Numbered from the stretch's first letter, positions 28,901 to 39,197 are shown. The stretch is DNA of 64,000 nt from Streptococcus sp. LQJ-218 (GCF_003428885.1 NZ_QQRU01000010.1:31641-95640); one strand, 5' to 3'. Notes: generated from the sequence alone by a model not told the origin. A program made the numbers and translations.

Positions 28901-28919
28901 ATATAGTTTCAAACTATAT
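28901..28919 (+). promoter_or_regulatory. MET box upstream of metE-metF (MtaR/MetR site)
   Basis: ATATAGTTTCAAACTATAT is a near-perfect 19-bp inverted repeat matching the streptococcal MET-box consensus TATAGTTTNAAACTATA, bound by the LysR-type regulator MtaR/MetR. A second half-like copy, GATAGTTTCAAC, lies at 28967-28978. This predicts activation of metEF when methionine is low. The regulator gene is not in the window. Confidence 0.85.
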
Positions 28920-29000
28920 CAAAGCCTAATTTTTTACAATTATACAGGTGATTTCTTTTCTGTTAAGATAGTTTCAACAACAAATTTTGGAGGACAAAAC

Positions 29001-31250
29001 ATGTCAACTACAATCATCGGTTTCCCTCGTTTGGGTGAATTCCGCGAATTAAAATTTACAACTGAAAAATACTTTAGAAAAGAAATCTCAGAAGAAGAAC
29101 TCTTGGCTTCTGCTAAAGAATTGCGTGCAAAACACTGGAACATTGTCAAAGAAAAAGGCATCACTGAAATCCCATCAAATGACTTTTCTCACTATGACAA
29201 CTTCCTAGATGCTGCTTTCCTTTTCAACGTAGTTCCTGCATCTGTTCAAAACTTGGAATTGTCTGACCTTGAACGTTACTTTGCTTTGGGACGTGGTTAC
29301 CAAGGAGAAAAAGGGGATGTTCGTGCCCTTCCAATGAAGAAATGGTTCAACACTAACTACCACTACATCGTTCCTAAATTTGAAAAAGACACTCAAGTCA
29401 AATTGGCTGGTCACAAGATCTTTGATGAGTACCAAGAAGCCAAAGAACTTGGATTGAACACTCGTCCAGTCCTTGTAGGACCATTCACTTTCCTTCAATT
29501 GTCAGACTTTGAAGAAGGCGTGAAAGCAGAAGACTTCGTAGATAGCTTGGTAGCTGCTTACCAAGACGTTTTTGCAAAATTGTCTGAACTTGGTGCAACC
29601 CGTATCCAACTCGACGAAGCTGCTCTTGTCAAAGACTTGACAGAAGAAGAAAAAGCGCTCTTCTTAAACCTCTACAACAAATTGTTGTCTGACAAAAAAG
29701 GTCTTGAAGTCTTGCTTCAAACTTACTTCGGTGACGTTCGTGACGTTTACGCTGACCTTATCAAATTGCCAGTAGATGCCATCGGTCTTGACTTCGTTGA
29801 AGGTAAGAAAACGCTTGAATTGGTCAAAGGTGGCTTCCCAGCCGACAAAACTCTTTATGCAGGTATTGTCAATGGTAAGAATATCTGGCGCAACAACTAC
29901 GAAAAGAGCTTGGCGATTCTTGAGCAAATTCCAGCTGAAAACATTGTCTTGACAAGCTCATGTTCACTTCTTCATGTGCCATTTACAACTGCTAATGAAG
30001 AATTTGAACCAGCTATCTTGAACCACTTTGCATTTGCAGTTGAAAAATTGGATGAGATCCGTGACTTGGATGCTATCCGCAACGGTCAAGGTGAAGTAGC
30101 TCTTGCAGCCAACAAAGAACTCTTTGCGACTGAGCGTGTGGGTGAGAATGCTGAACTTCGTGCGCGTATTGCTGGCTTGACAGACGCTGACTACACTCGT
30201 TTGCCAGCCTTTGCAGAACGTGAAGCTATCCAAGAAGAAGCTTTCAAACTTCCAGCTCTTCCAACAACAACTATCGGTTCATTCCCTCAAACTAAGGAAG
30301 TTCGTGCGAAGCGTTTGGCTTACCGTAAAGGTGAATTGTCTCAAGAAGAGTACGACGCTTTCCTTGCTGAAACGATCGATGAATGGATCAAATGGCAAGA
30401 AGATATTGACTTTGATGTCCTTGTTCACGGTGAATTTGAGCGTAATGACATGGTTGAGTATTTCGGTCAAAACTTGTCAGGTTACCTCTTCTCTAAAAAT
30501 GGTTGGGTACAATCATACGGTATGCGTGGGGTGAAACCACCAATCATCTGGGGTGATGTGACTCGTCTCAACCCTATCACTGTTAAATGGTCTAGCTATG
30601 CACAAAGCCGTACTGACAAACCTGTTAAAGGTATGTTGACTGGACCGGTTACCATCCTCAACTGGTCATTCCCACGTGAAGATATCTCTATCAAGGATTC
30701 TACTCTTCAAATCGCCCTTGCTATCAAGGATGAAGTACTTGACCTTGAAGCTGCTGGTGTGAAAATCATCCAAATCGACGAGGCTGCTCTTCGTGAAAAA
30801 TTGCCACTTCGTCGTAGCGACTGGTACGAAGACTACCTTGACTGGGCAATTCCTGCCTTCCGCTTGGTACACTCAACAGTAGCACCAGACACACAAATCC
30901 ACACTCACATGTGTTACTCAGAATTTACAGATATCATCCCAGCTATCGACAACATGGATGCAGACGTTATCTCATTTGAGGCTAGCCGTTCAAACCTTGA
31001 AATATTGGACGAACTCAAAGCGAAAAACTTCCAAACAGAAGTTGGACCTGGGGTTTACGATATCCACTCACCTCGTGTGCCTAACGAAGGCGAAATCGAC
31101 CACACCATCGAAGCCATCCTTGCAAAAGTTCCAAGCAAGAAAGTATGGATCAACCCTGACTGTGGTTTGAAAACACGTGGTATTCCAGAAACGAAAGAAA
31201 GCTTGATCCGCCTTGTAGAAGCTGCGAAAGCTGCGCGTGAGAAATTGTAA
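29001..31250 (+). CDS. metE: cobalamin-independent methionine synthase
   Basis: A 749-residue enzyme that transfers a methyl group from 5-methyltetrahydrofolate-triglutamate to homocysteine. The N-terminal barrel begins [16 protein letters not shown] and the catalytic C-terminal barrel begins [14 protein letters not shown]. Zinc ligands appear as HTHMCYSEF (about 634-638) and NPDCGLKTR. The length is standard. TTGGAGGACAAA before the ATG is the ribosome site. Codon use is strongly biased toward highly expressed codons. metF follows after 62 nt and provides the methyl donor. Confidence 0.96.
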   Translation: MSTTIIGFPRLGEFRELKFTTEKYFRKEISEEELLASAKELRAKHWNIVKEKGITEIPSNDFSHYDNFLDAAFLFNVVPASVQNLELSDLERYFALGRGYQGEKGDVRALPMKKWFNTNYHYIVPKFEKDTQVKLAGHKIFDEYQEAKELGLNTRPVLVGPFTFLQLSDFEEGVKAEDFVDSLVAAYQDVFAKLSELGATRIQLDEAALVKDLTEEEKALFLNLYNKLLSDKKGLEVLLQTYFGDVRDVYADLIKLPVDAIGLDFVEGKKTLELVKGGFPADKTLYAGIVNGKNIWRNNYEKSLAILEQIPAENIVLTSSCSLLHVPFTTANEEFEPAILNHFAFAVEKLDEIRDLDAIRNGQGEVALAANKELFATERVGENAELRARIAGLTDADYTRLPAFAEREAIQEEAFKLPALPTTTIGSFPQTKEVRAKRLAYRKGELSQEEYDAFLAETIDEWIKWQEDIDFDVLVHGEFERNDMVEYFGQNLSGYLFSKNGWVQSYGMRGVKPPIIWGDVTRLNPITVKWSSYAQSRTDKPVKGMLTGPVTILNWSFPREDISIKDSTLQIALAIKDEVLDLEAAGVKIIQIDEAALREKLPLRRSDWYEDYLDWAIPAFRLVHSTVAPDTQIHTHMCYSEFTDIIPAIDNMDADVISFEASRSNLEILDELKAKNFQTEVGPGVYDIHSPRVPNEGEIDHTIEAILAKVPSKKVWINPDCGLKTRGIPETKESLIRLVEAAKAAREKL

Positions 31251-31312
31251 GAAAAGACAGTTCTCTCTACACGGGTGATCAGTAAGAAATCAACTAGAAA
31301 AGGTTTATACAT

Positions 31313-32179
31313 ATGTCACGTCAAACACCGTCCCTCTCATTTGAAGTTTTCCCTCCAAACCCAGCAGTAGGCAATGACAAAATTATCTCAGCCCTGAAAG
31401 ACATGCAGGGCTTGGCACCACACTTCATCAGTGTGACTGCTAGTAATAATAAATTTAATATCAAAGAGACGACGGTTCGTTTGGCTGATTTTATCCAAAA
31501 TGACTTGGAGATTCCAACCATTGCTCACTTGCCAGCTATCTATTTGACTAAGGACAAGGTTGCTGAAACGATTGCAGACTTGGACAAGGTTGGGGTGCAG
31601 AAAATCTTGGCTCTTCGTGGGGATATTATTCCAGATGTGGAACCGCAAAAGGATTTTCGCTACGCCACAGACCTGATCGAGTTTATCAAGGAGCAGGCCC
31701 CACATTTTGATATTATTGGAGCTTGTTATCCAGAAGGGCATCCAGACTCACAAAATCAGATTTCAGATATTCAAAATCTTAAGAAGAAAGTGGATGCAGG
31801 CTGTTCAAGCCTTGTAACTCAACTTTTCTTTGACAATGAGCGTTTCTACGATTTCCAAGATAAATGTATCTTGGCAGGGATTGATGTTCCCATTCATGCA
31901 GGGATTATGCCAATTCTTAACCGTAACCAAGCTCTTCGTCTCTTGAAGACTTGTGAGAATATCCATCTTCCACGCAAATTTAAAGCCATCTTAGACAAGT
32001 ATGAGCATGACCCTGAGTCGCTCAGAACAGCAGGACTTGCCTATGCCGTGGACCAAATCGTGGACTTGGTAACTCAGGATGTTGCAGGTGTCCATCTCTA
32101 CACTATGAACAGTGCTGAAACAGCAAACTACATCCACCAAGCAACCCATGCCTTGTTTAATCATCAGTCTCTAGGATAA
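31313..32179 (+). CDS. metF: 5,10-methylenetetrahydrofolate reductase
   Basis: A 288-residue FAD-dependent TIM-barrel enzyme that reduces methylene-THF to methyl-THF, the methyl donor for MetE. It opens LSFEVFPPNPAVGNDK (the conserved SFEFFPPK-type motif), followed by SVTASNNKFN, LALRGDIIPD and CYPEGHPDS. AAAGG lies upstream of the ATG. It is the second gene of the MET-box-controlled unit, and a terminator follows. Confidence 0.94.
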   Translation: MSRQTPSLSFEVFPPNPAVGNDKIISALKDMQGLAPHFISVTASNNKFNIKETTVRLADFIQNDLEIPTIAHLPAIYLTKDKVAETIADLDKVGVQKILALRGDIIPDVEPQKDFRYATDLIEFIKEQAPHFDIIGACYPEGHPDSQNQISDIQNLKKKVDAGCSSLVTQLFFDNERFYDFQDKCILAGIDVPIHAGIMPILNRNQALRLLKTCENIHLPRKFKAILDKYEHDPESLRTAGLAYAVDQIVDLVTQDVAGVHLYTMNSAETANYIHQATHALFNHQSLG

Positions 32180-32188
32180 TAAAAAGCA

Positions 32189-32225
32189 AACCATTCTTCT
32201 CAGCTGAGGGGAGTGGTTCCTTTTT
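32189..32225 (+). terminator. terminator after metF
   Basis: AACCATTC (32189-32196) pairs with GAGTGGTT (32211-32218) around a TCAGCTGA core, followed by TTTTT. It closes the metEF operon. Confidence 0.85.
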
Positions 32226-32260
32226 AATAGAAAAGCCCGCACTTTTTAAGAAAAATATGA

Positions 32261-32777
32261 TAAAATAGACTCTGTACGTACTTGATACAAAGATGAGGGT
32301 ATTTAGGATCTTCTAATTCTCGATTTTTTGATAGCAATTTTTCCTAAACGACTCTTACTGATTTTGGGAAAGAGCGACACGATTGAGTCAAATCGATTTT
32401 ATTTAATGAGGGAGTTAGTAAAGCATTTAGCTAATCGCCTGATAGCGATTAGCGTGAAAGGTTTAGATACTTTAGTATCAAACCTTTCTAATGATTTGTA
32501 TCTTGAGAATTGAACACGCCTACAACTCTTTGGAAAAAGATAAATCTGCCTAGGAGCAGTCGCTCCGTCGTTCAATTTCCTATTTTCCTTTGAGTTGCTT
32601 AACGGCTTAGTATCTTGTGTAATTGAACACGGCCGAAAAGCTGTGTAAAAAAGATAAACTGTCTTGTCTTCATCGAAGACTTCGTCAGTTTCCTATTTTT
32701 ACTTTGCTTTTGACGTCCTTAGTGTCTTGATCTTTGTAGGCAAGGCGTATAATTTCATCAATCCAAAGGGGATTAAC
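32261..32777 (+). ncRNA. long structured 5' leader of pnp, with tandem 112-bp repeat
   Basis: An extended -10 (TGA-TAAAAT, TAAAAT at 32261-32266) is followed by about 500 nt without a convincing gene before pnp. Strong hairpins are visible: GCTAATCGC/GCGATTAGC (32430-32438 with 32445-32453) and GAAAGGTTT..AACCTTTC with GATAC/GTATC (32456-32488). Then come two imperfect 112-nt tandem copies (32499-32610 and 32611-32722), each with an internal stem-loop. PNPase controls its own mRNA through a leader hairpin in E. coli; autoregulation here is an inference. A 61-codon TTG-start frame across 32328-32513 was judged non-coding. Confidence 0.6.
32499..32722 (+). repeat. two tandem imperfect 112-bp units in the pnp leader
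   Basis: Both units begin TATCTTG and share, in the same order, AATTGAACACG, AAAAAGATAAA, a small hairpin, TTTCCTATTTT, and a tail ending CTTAG before the next copy. Unit 1 hairpin is GGAGC/GCTCC; unit 2 hairpin is GTCTTC/GAAGAC. The hairpin positions are kept while their bases differ, which looks like conserved RNA structure. A third TGTCTTG begins at 32723 but does not continue as a copy. Confidence 0.75.
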
Positions 32778-34991
32778 ATGACAAAACAAGTGTTTCAAAC
32801 GACTTTTGCGGGTCGTGAGTTAATTGTAGAGACTGGTCAGGTTGCTAAACAAGCAAATGGCGCTGTTGTCGTGCGATACGGTGAGTCAACTGTCTTGACT
32901 GCTGCCGTTATGTCTAAGAAGATGGCAACTGGGGATTTTTTCCCTCTTCAAGTCAACTACGAAGAAAAAATGTATGCAGCTGGGAAGTTTCCTGGTGGCT
33001 TTATGAAACGTGAAGGACGTCCTTCAACAGATGCGACTTTGACAGCGCGTTTGATTGACCGTCCAATCCGTCCTATGTTTGCGGAAGGTTTCCGTAACGA
33101 AGTGCAAGTGATTAACACTGTGCTTTCTTATGATGAAAATGCATCGGCACCAATGGCAGCTATGTTTGGTTCATCTTTAGCGCTTTCTATCTCAGATATT
33201 CCATTTGACGGACCAATCGCTGGGGTACAAGTGGGTTATGTAGATGGCCAAATCATCATCAACCCAAGTCTAGAACAAGCAGAGCGCTCACTTCTTGAAT
33301 TGACAGTAGCTGGTAGCAAGCACGCTATCAACATGGTAGAGTCTGGTGCTAAAGAGTTGTCAGAAGAAATCATGTTGGAAGCCCTTCTTAAAGGGCACGA
33401 AGCAGTCAAAGAATTGATCGCCTTCCAAGAAGAAATTGTTGCAGCTGTTGGGAAAGAAAAAGCAGAAGTGGAATTGCTTCATGTAGACGCTGACTTGCAA
33501 GCTGAAATCATCGCAGCCTACAACAGCGACCTCCAAAAAGCGGTCCAAGTAGAAGAAAAATTGGCGCGTGAAGCTGCTACTCAAGCAGTTAAGGACCAAG
33601 TGACTGCTGTTTACGAAGAAAAATATGCAGATTATGAAGAATTTGACCGTATCATGCGTGATGTGGCTGAAATCTTGGAACAAATGGAACACGCAGAAGT
33701 ACGCCGTTTGATTACAGAAGACAAGGTTCGCCCAGATGGTCGTAAGGTTGATGAAATTCGTCCTTTGGATGCAGCTGTTGACTTTCTTCCTCGTGTGCAC
33801 GGTTCAGGTCTCTTCACTCGTGGGCAAACTCAGGCTCTTTCAGTCTTGACCTTGGCGCCAATGGGAGAAACTCAAATCATCGATGGTTTGGATCTAGAGT
33901 ACAAGAAACGCTTTATGCACCACTATAACTTCCCACAATACTCTGTAGGGGAAACTGGTCGTTACGGTGCGCCAGGTCGTCGTGAAATTGGTCACGGTGC
34001 TCTTGGTGAGCGTGCCCTTGCTCAAGTATTGCCAAGCTTGGAAGAATTTCCATATGCTATCCGCTTGGTAGCAGAGGTCTTGGAATCAAACGGTTCTTCC
34101 TCTCAGGCTTCTATCTGTGCGGGAACGCTTGCCCTTATGGCTGGTGGTGTTCCAATCAAGGCGCCAGTAGCAGGTATTGCGATGGGTCTCATTTCAGATG
34201 GAAACAACTACACAGTCTTGACAGACATTCAAGGTTTGGAAGATCACTTTGGAGACATGGACTTCAAGGTTGCAGGTACTCGTGACGGGATTACAGCTCT
34301 TCAAATGGATATCAAGATCCAAGGGATTACTGCAGAAATCTTGACGAAGGCTCTTGCTCAAGCCAAGAAAGCGCGTTTTGAAATCCTTGATGTGATCGAA
34401 GCAACTATACCTGAAGTTCGTCCAGAATTGGCTCCAACTGCTCCGAAAATTGATACCATTAAGATTGATGTGGATAAAATCAAGATTGTCATCGGTAAAG
34501 GTGGAGAAACCATCGATAAGATCATCGCTGAAACAGGCGTTAAGATTGATATCGACGAAGAAGGAAACGTATCTATCTACTCTAGCGACCAAGATGCTAT
34601 CGACCGCGCCAAAGAAATCATTGCTAGTTTGGTTCGTGAAGCCAAGGTGGACGAAGTTTACCATGCTAAGGTTGTTCGCATTGAGAAATTCGGTGCCTTT
34701 GTCAACCTCTTTGACAAGACAGATGCCCTCGTTCACATCTCTGAAATGGCTTGGACTCGTACTAATCGTGTTGAAGACTTGGTAGAAATCGGAGATGAAG
34801 TCGATGTTAAGGTTATCAAAATTGACGAAAAAGGACGTGTAGATGCTTCTATGAAAGCTCTTCTTCCTCGTCCGCCAAAACCTGAACGTGATGAAAAAGA
34901 TGAAAAATCAGAGCGTCCTCACCGCCCACGTCATCACAAGGACCACAAACCTAAGAAAGAAACTGCAGAAACACCAAAAGATTCAGAATAA
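32778..34991 (+). CDS. pnp: polyribonucleotide nucleotidyltransferase (PNPase)
   Basis: A 737-residue 3'-to-5' phosphorolytic exoribonuclease involved in RNA turnover. Two RNase PH-like domains (about 1-220 and 310-550) flank a helical domain. They are followed by a KH domain ([21 protein letters not shown]) and an S1 domain ([30 protein letters not shown]). A His/Lys/Glu-rich tail ends the protein. The frame is open from 32664, but GGGGATT before the ATG at 32778 and the family start MTKQVF(Q)[11 protein letters not shown] decide 32778. cysE follows after 15 nt. Confidence 0.96.
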   Translation: MTKQVFQTTFAGRELIVETGQVAKQANGAVVVRYGESTVLTAAVMSKKMATGDFFPLQVNYEEKMYAAGKFPGGFMKREGRPSTDATLTARLIDRPIRPMFAEGFRNEVQVINTVLSYDENASAPMAAMFGSSLALSISDIPFDGPIAGVQVGYVDGQIIINPSLEQAERSLLELTVAGSKHAINMVESGAKELSEEIMLEALLKGHEAVKELIAFQEEIVAAVGKEKAEVELLHVDADLQAEIIAAYNSDLQKAVQVEEKLAREAATQAVKDQVTAVYEEKYADYEEFDRIMRDVAEILEQMEHAEVRRLITEDKVRPDGRKVDEIRPLDAAVDFLPRVHGSGLFTRGQTQALSVLTLAPMGETQIIDGLDLEYKKRFMHHYNFPQYSVGETGRYGAPGRREIGHGALGERALAQVLPSLEEFPYAIRLVAEVLESNGSSSQASICAGTLALMAGGVPIKAPVAGIAMGLISDGNNYTVLTDIQGLEDHFGDMDFKVAGTRDGITALQMDIKIQGITAEILTKALAQAKKARFEILDVIEATIPEVRPELAPTAPKIDTIKIDVDKIKIVIGKGGETIDKIIAETGVKIDIDEEGNVSIYSSDQDAIDRAKEIIASLVREAKVDEVYHAKVVRIEKFGAFVNLFDKTDALVHISEMAWTRTNRVEDLVEIGDEVDVKVIKIDEKGRVDASMKALLPRPPKPERDEKDEKSERPHRPRHHKDHKPKKETAETPKDSE

Positions 34992-35006
34992 GAAAAGGAG
35001 AAATAT

Positions 35007-35624
35007 ATGGGATGGTGGCGCGAAACCATTGATATTGTAAAAGAAAATGATCCAGCGGCCCGTACCACTTTGGAGGTTTTGCTGACTTATCCAGGTGTTA
35101 AGGCCTTGGCGGCCCACCGTCTCTCCCATTTTCTCTGGAAGCACGGCTTCAAACTCCTGGCTCGTATGCATAGCCAGTTTTGGCGTTTTTGGACTCAGAT
35201 TGAGATTCACCCTGGAGCTCAGATTGAATCAGGTGTCTTTATCGACCATGGCTCTGGTTTGGTGATTGGGGAGACGGCTATCGTTGAAAAAGGGGTTCTT
35301 CTCTACCACGGGGTAACTCTTGGTGGGACTGGGAAGGATGTTGGCAAACGCCATCCGACCGTTCGTAAAGGAGCTCTCATATCAGCCCATGCCCAAGTTA
35401 TTGGACCAGTAGAAATCGGTGAAAATGCCAAGATTGGTGCTGCAGCAGTTGTCGTAGCAGATGTTCCTAGTGATGTGACAGTTGTCGGTATTCCTGCCAA
35501 GATTGTCCGTGTACATGGTAAGAAAGATGAGCCCGTCATTCACGAAGTCGAAGAAAAACGAGAGTACTACGTTAATAAACTCGAGCAGGCTAAAGAAGCC
35601 AGTCACAGATCGTCTGGTTTGTAG
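35007..35624 (+). CDS. cysE: serine O-acetyltransferase
   Basis: A 205-residue hexapeptide-repeat acyltransferase that makes O-acetylserine from serine and acetyl-CoA, the first step of cysteine synthesis. The N-terminal helical part contains DPAARTTLEVLLTYPGVKAL and HRLSHFLW. The left-handed beta-helix includes DHGSGLVIGETAIV, HGVTLGGTG and KRHPTVRKGALI, which form the active site. AAAAGGAG precedes the ATG. It sits in a run with pnp, a GNAT gene and cysS, linking cysteine supply to cysteinyl-tRNA synthesis. Confidence 0.95.
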   Translation: MGWWRETIDIVKENDPAARTTLEVLLTYPGVKALAAHRLSHFLWKHGFKLLARMHSQFWRFWTQIEIHPGAQIESGVFIDHGSGLVIGETAIVEKGVLLYHGVTLGGTGKDVGKRHPTVRKGALISAHAQVIGPVEIGENAKIGAAAVVVADVPSDVTVVGIPAKIVRVHGKKDEPVIHEVEEKREYYVNKLEQAKEASHRSSGL

Positions 35625-35635
35625 AGGATATCTAT

Positions 35636-36520
35636 ATGATTCAAGCAAGAAACAAGTTGAGCCAAGAGGAGTTATCTGAGGCGAAAAAACTAATTAACTA
35701 TTGCCAAAACTATGACGGTACCTATCGAGATCCCTATCTCTCTAACATGCTTAATTTTGACCCAAACATGCCCGCCTTTTTCCTTTATTATGAAAAAGGC
35801 GAACTTGTTGGTTTATTAACTGTCTATGCAGATGACCAAGATGTGGAAGTGACGATACTGGTTCATCCAGATCATCGCCGTCAGGGGGTTGCGCGTGCAT
35901 TGTTTACTAGTTTTGAGAGAGAAACAGCTTCTTTTCCGATTCATTCAGTTACTTTTCGGACAGAGCGTGTTTTTCTAGACCGCCATCCTGATTTTGTCAG
36001 CAACTGGGGATTGGTCGAGGATGAAGAGACAGAAACTTGGTTAGGTAAGGATAGAAAACCTTATCCGTTAGCAAATGTTTCCAATCTTGAAGTTTTGTTA
36101 GCAGATAGCTCGTATCAGGATCAAATTAGTCAGTTGAAATTTCAGGCATTTTTAGGGGAACATGAATCTAGAGAAGTTGAGGATAGATATGTCGCTGAAG
36201 CTCTGAAAGATCCAGAAAGTCGCCTATATGTTTTATTAAAAGACGGTCAGGTTATTGGGACTTGCACGGTAGATTTATCGACTAATACGAATTACTTCTA
36301 CGGTTTAGCAATATCAGAACTTGAACGTGGGAAAGGCTATGGAAGCTACTTAGCAAAATCCCTTGTCAACCAATTGATTGAGCAAAATGACAAGGAATTT
36401 CAGATTGCAGTGGAAGATAGCAATGTAGGTGCCAAGCGTTTGTATGAAAAAATTGGCTTTGTCAAACAGACTCAGGTGGTTTATCTGAATGAGAAAGGAG
36501 CAAGGGATTCCGAAGTGTAG
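35636..36520 (+). CDS. GNAT-family N-acetyltransferase with two GNAT domains
   Basis: A 294-residue protein with two acetyl-CoA-binding GNAT cores in tandem. The first, about residues 30-130, has VTILVHPDHRRQGVARALF. The second, about 150-290, has FYGLAISELERGKGYGSYLAKSLV and VEDSNVGAKRLYEKIGFVK. The conserved R/Q-x-x-G-x-G/A pyrophosphate loop is present in both. The substrate is not recognisable. It lies 11 nt after cysE and before cysS, a position kept in related streptococci as I recall, but it has no evident link to cysteine metabolism. Confidence 0.85.
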   Translation: MIQARNKLSQEELSEAKKLINYCQNYDGTYRDPYLSNMLNFDPNMPAFFLYYEKGELVGLLTVYADDQDVEVTILVHPDHRRQGVARALFTSFERETASFPIHSVTFRTERVFLDRHPDFVSNWGLVEDEETETWLGKDRKPYPLANVSNLEVLLADSSYQDQISQLKFQAFLGEHESREVEDRYVAEALKDPESRLYVLLKDGQVIGTCTVDLSTNTNYFYGLAISELERGKGYGSYLAKSLVNQLIEQNDKEFQIAVEDSNVGAKRLYEKIGFVKQTQVVYLNEKGARDSEV

Positions 36521-36601
36521 AGATATTCGGACTGAAATTCAATTGAAATTTTAGTGATGTAATGAACTAATCTTGGATTTTAGCTTTCCTGATTAAGATT
36601 T

Positions 36602-37945
36602 ATGATTAAAATCTATGATACCATGACTCGTGAATTGCGAGAATTTGTCCCGATTGAGGACGGCAAAGTTAAGATGTATGTTTGTGGGCCAACGGTGTAC
36701 AACTATATCCATGTGGGGAATGCCCGTTCGACGGTAGCTTTTGATACGATTCGTCGTTATTTTGAGTACCGTGGGTATGAGGTTGCCTATATTTCCAATT
36801 TTACGGATGTGGATGATAAGATTATCAACCGTGCCAAGGAAGAAGGTATCACGCCTCAGGAGGTTGCGGACAAGTACATCGCTGCCTTTCGTGAGGATGT
36901 GACAGCCTTGGGCGTCAAACCTGCGACTCGCCATCCGCGTGTAGTGGAGTTTATGGCGGACATTATCCGCTTTGTGGAAGATTTGATTGAAAAAGGCTTT
37001 GCCTATGAGAGTCAAGGAGATGTTTACTTCCGTGTGGAAAAATCCCACAACTATGCCAAATTGGCTAATAAAACTTTAGAAGATTTGGAGCTGGGAGCTT
37101 CAGGTCGTACTGATGAAGAAACGGCTCGTAAGGAAAATCCTGTGGACTTTGCCCTCTGGAAATCTGCCAAATCAGGAGAGATTTCTTGGGATAGTCCTTG
37201 GGGACCTGGTCGTCCAGGCTGGCACATCGAGTGTTCAGTTATGTCGACAGAGATTTTAGGTGATACTATTGATATCCACGGCGGTGGAGCCGACCTAGAA
37301 TTTCCACACCACACCAACGAGATTGCCCAGTCAGAAGCCAAAACAGGCAAGACCTTTGCCAACTACTGGATGCACAACGGTTTTGTCAATATCGACAATG
37401 TCAAGATGTCCAAGTCCTTGGGTAACTTTATTACAGTTCACGACGCTCTTAAAACACTTGATGGGCAAGTGCTTCGGTTCTTCTTTGCGACTCAACATTA
37501 CCGCAAGCCAATCAATTTTACTGAAAAGGCCGTGCGTGATGCAGAGACTAATCTTAAGTATCTAAAGAACACTTACGCGCAACCATTTACTGGAACTGTA
37601 GATGCGGGGGAGTTGCAAGCATTTAAAGACAAGTTTGTGGCGGCTATGGATGAAGACTTTAACTCCGCCAACGGTATCACAGTTGTCTTTGAAATGGCTA
37701 AGTGGATCAACTCAGGCAACTATGATGCAAGTGTCAAGGAAGCTCTTGCAGCTATGTTAGAGGTCTTTGGAATTGTCTTTGTTGAGGAAGTTTTGGATGA
37801 AGAGATTGAAGCCTTAATCCAAAAACGCCAAGAAGCGCGTGCCAATCGTGACTTTGCGACAGCGGACCAAATCCGTGACCAACTGGCTGCTCAAGGAATT
37901 AAACTCCTTGACACCAAGGATGGAGTGAGGTGGACTCGTGATTGA
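36602..37945 (+). CDS. cysS: cysteinyl-tRNA synthetase
   Basis: A 447-residue class I aminoacyl-tRNA synthetase that charges tRNA-Cys. The HIGH-type motif is in MYVCGPTVYNYIHVGNARS and the KMSKS motif is KMSKSLGNF. The active-site zinc is held by the Cys of CGPT, HIECS and HHTNE. The DALR-type C-terminal helical domain ends EALIQKRQEARANRDFATAD. There is no clear Shine-Dalgarno, only a weak AAGA before the ATG, and no T-box structure was found upstream. It overlaps mrnC by 8 nt. Confidence 0.95.
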   Translation: MIKIYDTMTRELREFVPIEDGKVKMYVCGPTVYNYIHVGNARSTVAFDTIRRYFEYRGYEVAYISNFTDVDDKIINRAKEEGITPQEVADKYIAAFREDVTALGVKPATRHPRVVEFMADIIRFVEDLIEKGFAYESQGDVYFRVEKSHNYAKLANKTLEDLELGASGRTDEETARKENPVDFALWKSAKSGEISWDSPWGPGRPGWHIECSVMSTEILGDTIDIHGGGADLEFPHHTNEIAQSEAKTGKTFANYWMHNGFVNIDNVKMSKSLGNFITVHDALKTLDGQVLRFFFATQHYRKPINFTEKAVRDAETNLKYLKNTYAQPFTGTVDAGELQAFKDKFVAAMDEDFNSANGITVVFEMAKWINSGNYDASVKEALAAMLEVFGIVFVEEVLDEEIEALIQKRQEARANRDFATADQIRDQLAAQGIKLLDTKDGVRWTRD

Positions 37946-38324
37946 TGTCAATCTCATTAACGGGATTGCGTTAGCTTTTGAGGGGGACGCCGTTTACTCT
38001 ATGTATATTCGGCGCCACCTCATTCTCAAAGGTATGACCAAGCCCAATAAACTCCACCAAGAAGCGACCAAGTATGTCTCAGCTAAGGCTCAGGCCCGCC
38101 TGATTTCCCTTATGTTGGATGAGCAGGTTCTAACGGAAAAAGAAGAAGAAATCTACAAACGTGGTCGCAATACCAATAGCCACACAAAGGCTAAAAATGC
38201 CGATGTGGTGACTTATCGTATGTCTACAGGTTTTGAAGCAGTCATGGGCTATCTTCATATGACTGAAAATCTGAAACGTCTTGAGAGCTTGATTTCGTGG
38301 TGCATCCAAAAAGTGGAGGGCTAG
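37938..38324 (+). CDS. mrnC: Mini-ribonuclease III
   Basis: A 128-residue protein that is the RNase III catalytic domain without the double-strand RNA-binding domain. The signature ALAFEGDAVYSMYIRRHL carries acidic metal ligands, and RGRNTNSHTKAKNADVVTYRMSTGFEAVMGYLH is the second conserved helix region. In B. subtilis MrnC trims the ends of 23S rRNA precursor. The ATG at 37945-region alternatives are excluded by the conserved N-terminus (V/M)IDVNLINGIALAFEGD. It is coupled to cysS by overlap, as in many Firmicutes. Confidence 0.92.
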   Translation: MIDVNLINGIALAFEGDAVYSMYIRRHLILKGMTKPNKLHQEATKYVSAKAQARLISLMLDEQVLTEKEEEIYKRGRNTNSHTKAKNADVVTYRMSTGFEAVMGYLHMTENLKRLESLISWCIQKVEG

Positions 38325-38327
38325 GAC

Positions 38328-39197
38328 ATGATAGCAAAAGAACTACAAGACTGGTTTCCTGAGGCTCAGATTTCAGACCAACCAGTAGAGAAAGAAGGTT
38401 ATCTCACACTCCCTTTAGCTTCTCAGCAGTGGATTTTGCTGGAGGAAGCTGGACTCAGCGAGCGTGAAAAACAACTGGTGGCTCTTTTAACCAAGCAGGA
38501 GCAAACCATTTCCCTCAATCCTTGGTATTCTTTTCTGATTGAGGGCAAGGGGCAGGCACCGCAAACTTTTAAAAAGATTCAGTTGGTTTATTGTCATCTT
38601 TCTTATTTCCAACAAGAGAATCTACCTTCTTGGTTAGATATGATGCGAACTCTTTTTCCGAATTGTCAGACCGTCCTTCAGGTCGGAGCTCAGGATTATG
38701 TATTTGTGCTTCAACAAGATAAATACAGCTCTGTTCGATCAATTTTATCTGATACGATTGAAGCAGTTGAGTATGACTTTGGTCTTCGTCTGTCCATCAT
38801 GTTAGGCCAGGTTTGGTCTCAGACTGGACATCATGCCCTATCAGACTTAATCAAAGCGGAGCGCGATTTGTTTAAGACTTGGTGGCGTCAGGGCCACCAA
38901 GGTGTTCATACATTTTCTCAGCTCTATCTGTGGAGTATAGGAGAAAGGCTTGTGGATTTGAGAGTAATTAAGGAATGCCTGCACCAGATAATCTTGGATC
39001 AAGATCAGATTCAGGAAATCATTCTCTCATTATGGGAAAATAGTGCTGTTCTCACTAAAACAGCCCAGCAACTCTATCTGCACCGTAATTCTCTCCAATA
39101 CAAGATTGATAAATGGGAGGAATTGACAGGACTTCAGTTGAAGGAGTTAACGGATCTAACCCTGTGTTATCAATTGATTTTACCAGATATTCTCTAA
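38328..39197 (+). CDS. CdaR/PucR-type transcriptional regulator
   Basis: A 289-residue protein. The C-terminal end has the PucR/CdaR helix-turn-helix: AQQLYLHRNSLQYKIDKWEELTGLQLKELTDLTL. The N-terminal and middle parts show no recognised effector domain, though the mid region (VQVGAQDYVFVLQQDKYSSV to VEYDFGLRLSIMLGQ) resembles the GGDEF-like fold of CdaR proteins. It stands directly upstream of msmK, the shared ATPase of sugar ABC importers, so control of msmK or carbohydrate uptake is plausible but inferred. An inverted repeat right after its stop (GTTTTGTGCAA with TTGCACAGAAC, then T run) looks like a terminator. Confidence 0.75.
   Translation: MIAKELQDWFPEAQISDQPVEKEGYLTLPLASQQWILLEEAGLSEREKQLVALLTKQEQTISLNPWYSFLIEGKGQAPQTFKKIQLVYCHLSYFQQENLPSWLDMMRTLFPNCQTVLQVGAQDYVFVLQQDKYSSVRSILSDTIEAVEYDFGLRLSIMLGQVWSQTGHHALSDLIKAERDLFKTWWRQGHQGVHTFSQLYLWSIGERLVDLRVIKECLHQIILDQDQIQEIILSLWENSAVLTKTAQQLYLHRNSLQYKIDKWEELTGLQLKELTDLTLCYQLILPDIL

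Noticed and set aside
32328..32513. A 61-codon frame starting with TTG in the pnp leader
   Set aside because: It spans strong hairpins, lacks a ribosome site and has no recognisable protein features; the region is better explained as structured RNA.
36521..36601. Possible T-box riboswitch before cysS
   Set aside because: The gap is only 81 nt, with no specifier stem, no T-box core sequence and no terminator hairpin.
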